Translations under genes and position numbers: made by a program | From: Desulfurococcales archaeon | GTDB lineage: Archaea > Thermoproteota > Thermoprotei_A > Sulfolobales > Acidilobaceae | Direction: 5' to 3' | DNA: 14,267 nt | NCBI GenBank assembly: GCA_027012045.1 | Contig: JALUZI010000032.1 | Coordinates: 1 to 14,267, forward strand | Shown here: positions 1 to 7,129 of the stretch, one piece after another | How positions within the stretch are numbered: position 1 is the first letter of the stretch | Layout of the letters: the number at the start of each line of letters is the position of its first letter | The notes under the pieces: model-generated | The model's database searches: none | The model's input: only the letters and a program-made list of their open reading frames with translations | What the model was told of the DNA's origin: nothing

Positions 1-1485
1 TCTAAGCGTCTCCTCACCGTCGGGGGAGAAGAGCCAGTACGGGTCTACTTTCTCGTAGAGAAGGTTGCCGGACACTATGTCTTCGAGGTCACGCTTATCT
101 AGGTGGTCGGCTTCAGCGTCGAGTATGAGGGCGTCGAACAGCCATTTCTCTACAGGGTCGTCTTTACCGTATCTAATAGGCTCGTCCATGTCTACATGCT
201 TGACTATCGTGGACGGGTCTTCCTTAACGGTCTTCAGGAACCGTATGGAGAAGCCTCTGCCCGCTCCTTCGTAGCCGTGTATGGTTGAGGCGAAAACTAT
301 TCGCCTATGGGCCTTCCAGATCTTGTGTAGGAGGGGTACATGTATCCCTGATGCTTCGTCCACCGCCACGATGTCACCGGCTAGTTTGGGTATCATGAGT
401 GGCTCCCAGTATTCTAGGCTGAACCCGTCTCCCTGGACTTCTATTATACGCCCGTTCTTTTCTTTTGGCTTAGGGTTCATCTTCAGTCTCTGCGCAGTAC
501 GTATTGCGAGGTCGAACAGGCTCTGCACGCTGTCCAGGCTAGGTGCAGTTACTAGGATTCTTACCCTGTGCTTGTGTCTCCGGAGAGTGTACGCTAGTCC
601 CATCAGTCCTATTCCTACGGCACAGCTTTTCCCTCTCCCCCTGTCCGCTGTTACGACTAGGATTTTCTTTTTGCCCCGAGGGGGTTTCTCGTAGAACCAC
701 TCCATTTCCTTTATGACTTTGACCTGGTCCTGGGTTAGGGCAAGCTGGTAAGTCTCAACTGGGTAAAGTGTTTTTTCGGGGATCCGTATAGCTCTCCTAC
801 TCCCGCCCCTCGGCTCCTCCGGCTCCCCTGATAAGAGCCTCCTCCTATCTGATACGTAGACGAATATTCCCCTGTTATGCTCGAGGAGCTTCCTCTTGAA
901 CCAGGAGATGAATATGTGCCTCGGCTCATTATAGCCGGGGACTAGGAGGTTTTGCTTGAATATAGTCATATGCCTATCCCACTCGTCCCACTTGGGGACT
1001 TGGAATACTATGAGGCCTCCTCCCTCGACTACTCCGGTTAATCTACCCACGTCGTTGGGTTTCAGATCATTAGACAGGTCTAGGACTAGGGATTGGAAGG
1101 TGGTTCCAAGATATTTCTCCGAGACCTCGTATACCGCCGTAGTCTGCTTAATGTTCTTCGACTTTCCCTTAACAGTTTTCTTCACTATTTCCTTCCTGAG
1201 CAAAGCGTCCTCGTACTCGTCATGGAAAACGTATAGTAGACTTATTTTCTTTCTCCCATGCTTCCTCAAGACTTTCTCGTAGTAGAGGAGGAGTTTCGCG
1301 GTAAGCGACCCTACTACCGCAGGGTCACTCCCCGATAATACTACTAGGATCCTGTGGTTGTTTTCAATTGCAGAGGAAATTGCTTTACCTATCTTCGTCT
1401 GGATTCTCTGGAATCCTTTTGGAGTATATTCCTGCAGGTTCTCGGCGATCTCCGCTGCTCTCTCCTCTATTTCCTTTCTAACCAA
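1..1485 (-). CDS. tmcA: TmcA, tRNA(Met) cytidine acetyltransferase (N-terminal part, cut by window edge)
   Basis: TmcA uses acetyl-CoA and ATP to make N4-acetylcytidine in RNA (archaeal relative of Kre33/NAT10). The visible 495 residues have the family layout: an N-terminal alpha/beta region with LLYVFHDEYEDALL at roughly 80-95, then a RecD-like ATPase with Walker A RGRGKS (282-287, Lys286), an acidic motif VDEAS (Asp376) and the highly typical STIHGYEGAGRGF around 400-412. The GNAT acetyltransferase and tRNA-binding C-terminal parts should lie to the left of position 1. The start is the TTG at 1483-1485: an in-frame TAA sits at 1498-1500 and no other start codon lies between, and a GGGG stretch at 1494-1497 could act as ribosome binding site. 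The gene is divergent from the PadR regulator. The frame stays open to base 1 with no defect. Family assignment is confident; RNA targets beyond elongator tRNA(Met) cannot be read here. Confidence 0.93.
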   Translation of the reverse strand, partial: MVRKEIEERAAEIAENLQEYTPKGFQRIQTKIGKAISSAIENNHRILVVLSGSDPAVVGSLTAKLLLYYEKVLRKHGRKKISLLYVFHDEYEDALLRKEIVKKTVKGKSKNIKQTTAVYEVSEKYLGTTFQSLVLDLSNDLKPNDVGRLTGVVEGGGLIVFQVPKWDEWDRHMTIFKQNLLVPGYNEPRHIFISWFKRKLLEHNRGIFVYVSDRRRLLSGEPEEPRGGSRRAIRIPEKTLYPVETYQLALTQDQVKVIKEMEWFYEKPPRGKKKILVVTADRGRGKSCAVGIGLMGLAYTLRRHKHRVRILVTAPSLDSVQSLFDLAIRTAQRLKMNPKPKEKNGRIIEVQGDGFSLEYWEPLMIPKLAGDIVAVDEASGIHVPLLHKIWKAHRRIVFASTIHGYEGAGRGFSIRFLKTVKEDPSTIVKHVDMDEPIRYGKDDPVEKWLFDALILDAEADHLDKRDLEDIVSGNLLYEKVDPYWLFSPDGEETLR

Positions 1486-1526
1486 GCCGTCGACCCCTTA
1501 TTGTTGTAACCAATGGTATGATGGGG

Positions 1527-1534
1527 GTTAAAAC
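1527..1534 (-). promoter_or_regulatory. Probable TATA box for tmcA
   Basis: Read on the minus strand this is GTTTTAAC inside TTTACGTTTTAACCCC. Its centre lies about 45 bases upstream of the TTG start, so transcription would begin near 1504, giving a leader of about 20 nt. This is inferred from position and composition only. The 200-bp region 1486-1695 contains nothing else I can call apart from the PadR promoter. Confidence 0.4.
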
Positions 1535-1628
1535 GTAAACCTAAGCCAAGACATGCTGTCCGAGGGATTTAACGATTATAGTTTGATATATTAACCAAAG
1601 AAATAACGGGTAAAATAATATAAAACTT

Positions 1629-1646
1629 GGTTCTCAACCTTTAAAA
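1629..1646 (+). promoter_or_regulatory. TATA box with a short inverted repeat, promoter of the PadR gene
   Basis: TTTAAAA at 1640-1646 is a good archaeal TATA box on the plus strand, preceded by CC. Transcription is expected near 1669, leaving a leader of about 27 nt before ATG 1696. Directly upstream lies GGTT-CTC-AACC (1629-1639), a perfect 4-bp inverted repeat touching the TATA box where TFB would bind. PadR regulators often bind palindromes at their own promoters, so this could be an autoregulatory operator, but the arms are short enough to arise by chance. Confidence 0.5.
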
Positions 1647-1685
1647 CCAGAATAACCATTCAAGGCACATCGAGATATTAAACAA

Positions 1686-1691
1686 GGTGAT
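1686..1691 (+). promoter_or_regulatory. Ribosome binding site deciding the PadR start
   Basis: GGTGAT matches the crenarchaeal anti-Shine-Dalgarno sequence and ends 4 nt before ATG 1696. The longer reading starts at GTG 1687, which is inside this site, so the GTG is more likely part of the ribosome binding site than the start. Confidence 0.7.
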
Positions 1692-1695
1692 TGGA

Positions 1696-2151
1696 ATGCC
1701 TAGAGCCCCCTACAGGGATAGCCTTAAAATGCTGGTTCTAAGATTCCTGGCCGAGGAACCCATGCACGGGTACAAGATACTGAAGAGGGTTAGCGAGTTA
1801 ACCGGTGACAAGTGGAAGCCGGCTCCCGGAACCCTTTACCCGCTTCTAGAGCAAATGATGAAGGAGGGCCTCATAGAGAAGTATACAGTTGAGAGGGGGA
1901 AAGTCAAGAGCGGTGAAAGGATACTGTACCGCTTGACAGAGAAGGGTTGGAAGGAGTTTATTGATAAGCTCAGGATTAAAACCGACGCTCTTATCAGTAT
2001 GTACTCGTTCATCCTCTGCGGGGGCCTGAGGACACTATACAATAACGGGTATAAGAGGGATGCCGTGGAGATATACCAGACAGTGAAGGATTCATTGAAT
2101 AAGCTGGGTGAGTCGTGTAAATACCTCGATGTACCATTAGACTCTGTATAA
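1696..2151 (+). CDS. PadR-family winged-helix transcriptional regulator
   Basis: A 151-residue DNA-binding regulator. The N-terminal 90 residues are a classic PadR winged helix: SLKMLVLRFLAEEPMHGYKILKRV (10-33), then the diagnostic PGTLYPLLEQMMKEGLIE (44-61) covering the recognition helix, and a wing ending in the strand YRLTEKGWKEF (78-88). The C-terminal 60 residues form helices that in the family make the dimer; the segment from Thr97 to Leu114 is fairly hydrophobic. No ligand or target is evident. The start is ATG 1696, preceded by GGTGAT. The gene is divergent from tmcA, sharing a 210-bp spacer, and its last 15 bp overlap the 3' end of the helicase gene on the other strand. It may regulate itself or a neighbour, which is inference. 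Confidence 0.88.
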   Translation: MPRAPYRDSLKMLVLRFLAEEPMHGYKILKRVSELTGDKWKPAPGTLYPLLEQMMKEGLIEKYTVERGKVKSGERILYRLTEKGWKEFIDKLRIKTDALISMYSFILCGGLRTLYNNGYKRDAVEIYQTVKDSLNKLGESCKYLDVPLDSV

Positions 2152-5100
2152 GTAGGCATACAGGTAAGGATAACTCCGAACCATCTCCTCGACCTCACTA
2201 TACTTATCCGCCCCGAGGACCATTACGATATAACCCTTATCCATAAGGTAAAGCTCCCCTCTCCTCGAGTATCCCCTCCTAAGATTACTATACCTCGTAA
2301 CTGTAGGTTCCTTCTTAACCCCGCTCCTAGACAGTAATCCCAGGATTTTATCTGACACTTCCTTCTTCGACACAGCTAAAACCACTCTCCTCGCATTGTA
2401 ACCTGTGCTGTATAGCAGCATGGATAGATCGTTTGCAGCAGGGAGGATACACTGCTCCATACGGTCACACGTTTTTATGGAGCCCGTCTTGAACAGGTCT
2501 TCCTCCGGCTCTTTCCTCGGTTCACTGGTGAAGTACTCGGTTATCCTGTTTTTAATGATCCTGTCGGGGTTCTTTCCTTGGTTCTTGGCTTTAACGGCCT
2601 CTGAGAGCATCTGGTCTAGATACTCTATTCTCTCGTGATCCTCTTCTTCCCTGCGGTAGAGATAGTTAAGTATTGTGTATGGGAGAACGCTGTGCTTCTC
2701 GAGTCTAGCATCTGGGTTGAGCCTTATCACAACATAGTTTTTCCTGCCTGATATGACGCTTTTCCGGTATGCCCATTTAAACGACTCGGACTTGTATACC
2801 TGTTTGCCGCAGCATTCTATTGAGAGTGGTATGGTTTTCGTTTTCTCCTCTATCCTACCTATACTGTACTCTACTTTGACTGACGACACGTCTTTGGGTA
2901 GTCTTCCGTCTACTAGATAGACGCCGGGTATTAGGGGGTATATTGTGTCGGCGAATCTCTCGACATCATTGTATGATGCTTTTACCGTGGGAAGGTTGGC
3001 TGTGAAGGTTTCATAGGTTAATATCTCATGCTCAGCCAGTATGTCCAGTATTTTCTGGGCAGCTCTCAGGGGTGCAGATCTATCGCCTCTGGCTTTCACT
3101 GGTGTGACAGGTATGAATGCTTCAGAAGGCAATACTATGGTGTACGGGTCGACTTCAATGTTCTTGGAGCGGCTCTTTAGCCAGTTGTGTAGCTCGACGA
3201 TTAAATTGTATGTTCTGAGGATGCTTGATGGTTGAATCTCCTCTATTTCCAGGAGCCTTCTACGGAGATCCTTGTCCTTGCCGGAGTAGAGGGATACTAT
3301 GTACGATGTTCTACCGTCCCTGCCCGCCCTACCGGCTTCCTGGTAGTAGTCTTCTATACTCTCACTCAACATGTAGTGTATTACGAATCTTATGTTAGGT
3401 ATGTCAACCCCCATACCGAATGCTTTTGTAGCTACAACTATTTTAGGCGGGTTCCCAGTCTCGCTTGACTCATATATCTTTCTCTCTACGCTCAGCCTCT
3501 CGCTGTCCGATAGGGATCCGTGATACCCTATAGCTATGTCTTTTCCCATAGACTTGTTTATGAGATCCACCACTGTGTCAACGTTGGCCCACTGGGATTC
3601 CTCGCTTTCGACGAAACCTGTGAAGACTATGCCTATATACGGTGTTCTCCTAGACTCGTATCTGTCTGTTAGTGTTTTCAGTAGTGAGACGAGCTTTTCT
3701 CTCCTCTCTTCAACAGTGCTTACGGGTTCAACGTCGAATTTCAGTTCTCTCCTGATTACGGGTCCTTTGATTACTAGGGGTCTTGACTGGTGCCATCCTA
3801 GCTCCTCTAGTTTCCTGTAGGAGTCCTTGAGGTCTACTTTTATGGTAAGTGGGTCGGTGTTGAGCCCTGTTAGGATTTTCACCACATCCGTGTCTACTCC
3901 CGGTGGTAGTGTAGCGGTAAAGCCTAGTATGGGTATCTTTGGCTTGGCCTTGTTTCTCTCTAGGAGTACTCTGGCCATGTGGAGGTAGCTTGGCCGGAAG
4001 CTTCTCCCCCACTTGGATAGTGTGTGAACCTCGTCTAGGACTATGAATAGTGGGCGTTTGGGCGGCATGATCATTTCCTGTACTATAGGGTCCTCGAATC
4101 TCTCTGGTGTTATGTATAGGAAGTCGAGTAAACCGTTCTTATATAGTTCTAGTATCTCTCTTCTCCGCTTAGATGATATTCCGGCGTCTATGTATTCTGC
4201 CATGAACCCTTTGTTCCTGAGGCCCCTTACTTGGTCGTGGATCAATGTTCTTAGAGGCGAGACAACTATTGAGGGTAGACCTACTAGTGATTCGCCTAGG
4301 AGCCTTCCAAGGACTTGGTATATCGCGCTTTTCCCCGCCCCTGTAGGTAGAACTGTCACTACAACGGACGGCGTTCCAAAAGTGTACATCGACAATGCGT
4401 ATGCGATGGCTTTTTCCTGGTATCCTCTAAGGCTCAGCTTTCTCTTGGACGACCAGTGCTCCTCAAATATGTCCCTAGCTCTCTCGAGGAGGTCTAGATG
4501 GAGATTCTTCATCTCTTCGAGGGACAATACATAGGGTTCTCCTTTAGCCGCCAGTGTCTCTATCTTCAGATTGTGTTCTAGAAATTCATGGCTTAACATC
4601 GACAATAACACTATCTCAGAGCCAACAGCTAGTCGGCGTATCCATGAAACTATGCTTCCAAGCAATCCGGTGAATGCTTCCTTGTAATCAGATGTTGAAT
4701 AGAGGAATGGGGGGAGCTGATGTGCGAGTGTCTTCTCCGGTCTGACTATAACTATCCTACTGGCTCCCTGGATGGTGTGAGGGTTCCTTACCAGTTCACT
4801 TAGAGTTAACGGTTTAACTCCACTTCTATGTAACAGTGAGACCAGGTTTTTCAAAGGTTTATTCGGTACTATGACAACTGTTCCAGGTGTCGCAATCGAG
4901 GAGAGCGCTGTAGCTAGTTCATGGAACCCTGTAATGTAGCTTGCTAATCCGTATATTTTCACTTTGGGCTTCTCTTTGGTTTTGGATAGCTGTTTGAACT
5001 CGTCTCTCAGCGGTCTTGGTAGGACACTTTCGTTTGTAATAACCTCTATTCGGGGGAAAACTTCAGAGAGTTTGCGGGGAAAGTCTTCGTCTATACAGTG

Positions 5101-6501
5101 GACTTGGCCGTGGCTCTCGATTTTGCTTATACAGTGTTTGGTTTTATTGGCGAGGAGTCTTCTAGGTACCAACGTGGTTTCCTCTGGTGTCACACCGTTG
5201 CCTCCCAGCAATACGAATGCAGGATTGCTAAGTGTGTCAACGATTAGCCTTCTACCGTTGATCTTTTTACCGCATAGTTTTACGAGGCGATCCAGGTCCC
5301 ATGGCTTGACCTGTAATCTGGTTGGTGGTGCTTTGCATGTTTTCTTGTATATGAGTTTCTCCCTGACTAGGTTTTCAACTCCTTCTTTGATTCTGGGATA
5401 TTCCTCGAGACCTTTTAATAGGAGCAGAGGATCATACCACCATCCAAGGCTTCTCGCGGCCATATAAACCAGGAGCCTGGCATAGTTAGATTCAGGTGTA
5501 CCACCGCTAGCATCAGGGAGAATAACGGCATACGGCGAGAAAACCGGGTGCATCGGATGGATGTTCTCTGTAACCAGAACTGTATCCCTTGTATAGGTAT
5601 CCGTAGGCTCGTTTGAGGCAAATTTTCCATGAGGCAGAGATATTTGTTCTAGGCGCCTACCAGAGGGAGGCCTCCCCGCCTTAATGGGAGGAGATGATAA
5701 ACCCTTCAGACCTTTTGGCAGCTCGATTCTCCCGATTTCCGGGAGTCTTTCCATTATTCTCTCAATCATCCATATAGCTGAGTCCAGGAACATCTTTAGT
5801 TTATCTTCAATACTAGTGGGCTCTGATCCGTATAAAACAGCTAGAACATAGTCGAGTCTTCCGGTTTGTAGCTGTGGTATTGCGAGTTTAGCCAGTAGCT
5901 TATAGTCAAGTGTTTTCTCATATATTCTATCATTCCTACTAAGACCATAAGACACTATGAGCCTCGGCCTGAGAATTTGGATTAGCGCGTCATAGCTTAG
6001 GCCTTCCGAGTTTTTGTCGGGAATTATTATTGAATAATTCTTCCCATTATATAGGACAAGCTTGGCCTCCCCTTCTTCTACGTATACACCCATTATGCTT
6101 CCTTCGTAAATACTATAGAAGCTCTCCTCGCCTAGCATACTTGATGCCTTCTTCTCCCATTTGACCCATCCCCTGCTGAAAAGGGCGTCTCTCGCCTTCC
6201 TAATGGTCTCAGTTCCAATGTACTGTGGATACTGTTCCGCTATCTCAAGGAATAACGGGATCTCCTCTATCTCCTGTAGAATCCGGTAAAGCTCTTCCCC
6301 GGAGATCTTACGGGATAACAACAGGTTCTCGAGAGATTTCTTCAGAGCTTTCCTGTTTCCTGTAAACCCATACTCTAGTCCTATGGCCGATAGCTCGTTC
6401 TTCAGCGTTTTCCTCTTAATTTTGTACTGGATCGAACCTAGTTTCGACTTCTTCAGCGAAGAGCCTATCCTATAGTATTCTATGAAGTCACTATAATCCA
6501 A
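2137..6501 (-). CDS. Giant RecQ-type superfamily 2 DNA helicase with a large novel N-terminal region
   Basis: 1454 residues, more than twice the size of bacterial RecQ. The helicase core spans about 690-1075: LRGYQ (691-695), Walker A PTGAGKS (Lys724), motif II DEVH (823-826) followed by SKWGRSFRP (829-837), the aromatic-rich loop typical of RecQ, motif III TAT (862-864), and motif VI QEAGRAGRDG (1054-1063) after GMGVDIPNIRFVIHYML. These support ATP-dependent 3'-5' unwinding. Residues 1-690 match nothing I recognise outright; 135-250 has a DEDD-exonuclease-like pattern, 389-469 holds four widely spaced cysteines, and 515-600 looks like a Rossmann or RecA-like fold without a P-loop. The C-terminal 380 residues contain a possible winged helix and no clear RecQ zinc or HRDC domain. 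Start is TTG 6501, bounded by TAG at 6505-6507. A role in repair or defence is possible; neighbours do not decide it. Confidence 0.9.
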   Translation of the reverse strand: MDYSDFIEYYRIGSSLKKSKLGSIQYKIKRKTLKNELSAIGLEYGFTGNRKALKKSLENLLLSRKISGEELYRILQEIEEIPLFLEIAEQYPQYIGTETIRKARDALFSRGWVKWEKKASSMLGEESFYSIYEGSIMGVYVEEGEAKLVLYNGKNYSIIIPDKNSEGLSYDALIQILRPRLIVSYGLSRNDRIYEKTLDYKLLAKLAIPQLQTGRLDYVLAVLYGSEPTSIEDKLKMFLDSAIWMIERIMERLPEIGRIELPKGLKGLSSPPIKAGRPPSGRRLEQISLPHGKFASNEPTDTYTRDTVLVTENIHPMHPVFSPYAVILPDASGGTPESNYARLLVYMAARSLGWWYDPLLLLKGLEEYPRIKEGVENLVREKLIYKKTCKAPPTRLQVKPWDLDRLVKLCGKKINGRRLIVDTLSNPAFVLLGGNGVTPEETTLVPRRLLANKTKHCISKIESHGQVHCIDEDFPRKLSEVFPRIEVITNESVLPRPLRDEFKQLSKTKEKPKVKIYGLASYITGFHELATALSSIATPGTVVIVPNKPLKNLVSLLHRSGVKPLTLSELVRNPHTIQGASRIVIVRPEKTLAHQLPPFLYSTSDYKEAFTGLLGSIVSWIRRLAVGSEIVLLSMLSHEFLEHNLKIETLAAKGEPYVLSLEEMKNLHLDLLERARDIFEEHWSSKRKLSLRGYQEKAIAYALSMYTFGTPSVVVTVLPTGAGKSAIYQVLGRLLGESLVGLPSIVVSPLRTLIHDQVRGLRNKGFMAEYIDAGISSKRRREILELYKNGLLDFLYITPERFEDPIVQEMIMPPKRPLFIVLDEVHTLSKWGRSFRPSYLHMARVLLERNKAKPKIPILGFTATLPPGVDTDVVKILTGLNTDPLTIKVDLKDSYRKLEELGWHQSRPLVIKGPVIRRELKFDVEPVSTVEERREKLVSLLKTLTDRYESRRTPYIGIVFTGFVESEESQWANVDTVVDLINKSMGKDIAIGYHGSLSDSERLSVERKIYESSETGNPPKIVVATKAFGMGVDIPNIRFVIHYMLSESIEDYYQEAGRAGRDGRTSYIVSLYSGKDKDLRRRLLEIEEIQPSSILRTYNLIVELHNWLKSRSKNIEVDPYTIVLPSEAFIPVTPVKARGDRSAPLRAAQKILDILAEHEILTYETFTANLPTVKASYNDVERFADTIYPLIPGVYLVDGRLPKDVSSVKVEYSIGRIEEKTKTIPLSIECCGKQVYKSESFKWAYRKSVISGRKNYVVIRLNPDARLEKHSVLPYTILNYLYRREEEDHERIEYLDQMLSEAVKAKNQGKNPDRIIKNRITEYFTSEPRKEPEEDLFKTGSIKTCDRMEQCILPAANDLSMLLYSTGYNARRVVLAVSKKEVSDKILGLLSRSGVKKEPTVTRYSNLRRGYSRRGELYLMDKGYIVMVLGADKYSEVEEMVRSYPYLYAYLYRV

Positions 6502-6510
6502 ACCCTAGAG

Positions 6511-6538
6511 CACCGGTGAAAGGGTTACATCACTGGTG
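6511..6538. repeat. Two CAC(C/T)GGTG boxes spaced exactly 20 bp at the helicase promoter
   Basis: CACCGGTG (6511-6518, a perfect 8-bp palindrome) and CACTGGTG (6531-6538, one mismatch) lie 20 bp apart start to start, so on the same face of the helix. The second touches the TATA box of the helicase gene and the first covers its expected transcription start and ribosome binding site (GGTG on the minus strand). This arrangement is operator-like, but part of the first box is explained by the ribosome binding site itself. Confidence 0.4.
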
Positions 6539-6545
6539 TTTAAAA
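6538..6545 (-). promoter_or_regulatory. TATA box of the helicase gene
   Basis: On the minus strand this reads TTTTAAAC within CTTGTTTTAAACACC. Centred near 6542, it predicts transcription from about 6516 and a leader of about 15 nt to TTG 6501, with GGTG at 6514-6511 inside it. It lies in the 50-bp gap after the upstream 188-residue gene, so the helicase probably has its own promoter in addition to any read-through. Confidence 0.5.
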
Positions 6546-6551
6546 CAAGTA

Positions 6552-7118
6552 TTACTGGGAACCCGGGGTTGCATGGCATTGGTTGTCGAATATCAAGCCC
6601 TCATATCCGTCAACTGCCTCTCCCTTCTTAACGGATATTACTAAGAGCCTTCCTTCGTCGGTCACCCTAATTTCTCCTGATGCTTCTACATCTAGGAGCT
6701 TCATGCATCTAGGTAGGATCCAGAAAGCAGTGTAGGGATACTCGACTACTGTCCCCTCATAGTATTCCTCGTAAACGTTCCTCCCAGGCCTGGCTTCAAA
6801 CTCTATTGCTACATGGAACACTATCTCCGGGTGATTGGTGTCGTGGAGTATTATGTTCGGGTCTAGAACCCTCCATGAAGCGTTCCTACCGTTTATTACT
6901 ATTTTCTCTTCGCTGAGAATCTTCTCCATTCCCTTCCTGAGTAATTCTTTCTCCTTTCTGAGCAGCTGTTTGTTTCTCAGGACTCTCTCGTAGTACCCGG
7001 TTTTCTCGTAGTACCTGAAGTCTACGACCTGTATTATCTCGCCTGTGGGTATGATTGTGAAAAAACCTTGTGAGTAAAGGGGGTAGAGTTCCGGGCCTCT
7101 GCCCAAGATCCCAGTCAT
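6552..7118 (-). CDS. Unrecognised 188-residue protein downstream of the SDH protease
   Basis: I do not recognise this family. It looks like a soluble alpha/beta protein with no signal peptide or membrane span. An N-terminal part with beta character (FFTIIPTGEIIQVVDF, 19-34) leads into a strongly charged helix with many Lys, Arg and Glu (about 42-72), then a beta-rich second half including IVFHVAIEFEARPG (99-112), YPYTAFWILP (127-136) and RLLVISVKKGE (157-167). The only cysteines are 138 and 181. The start ATG 7118 has GGGG directly before it but no well-spaced ribosome binding site, and lies 11 nt after the stop of the SDH protease gene, so it is probably translated by coupling in one operon. 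The link to a membrane protease suggests a partner or substrate role, which is inference only. Confidence 0.75.
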   Translation of the reverse strand: MTGILGRGPELYPLYSQGFFTIIPTGEIIQVVDFRYYEKTGYYERVLRNKQLLRKEKELLRKGMEKILSEEKIVINGRNASWRVLDPNIILHDTNHPEIVFHVAIEFEARPGRNVYEEYYEGTVVEYPYTAFWILPRCMKLLDVEASGEIRVTDEGRLLVISVKKGEAVDGYEGLIFDNQCHATPGSQ

Positions 7119-7129
7119 CCCCGAGGGCG

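Noticed and set aside
281..694. 137-residue plus-strand reading frame
   Set aside because: It lies wholly opposite the ATPase domain of TmcA, whose family motifs fix the minus strand as coding; the translation has no recognisable motif.
735..929. 64-residue minus-strand frame of low complexity (Ser/Gly rich)
   Set aside because: Alternative frame inside TmcA; the TmcA frame is unbroken across it.
1687..1695. GTG 1687 as start of the PadR gene
   Set aside because: The GTG is part of the GGTGAT ribosome binding site for ATG 1696.
4043..5467. Plus-strand frames of 163 and 167 residues (4043-4534 and 4964-5467)
   Set aside because: Both are opposite the helicase coding region, begin and end without ribosome binding sites, and show the Ser/Leu-rich composition of an antisense shadow.
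2137..6501. Calling the helicase an ordinary RecQ or the DpdF helicase of the deazaguanine DNA-modification system
   Set aside because: The core is RecQ-like, but the length, the 690-residue N-terminus and the lack of any dpd neighbour genes do not support either name.
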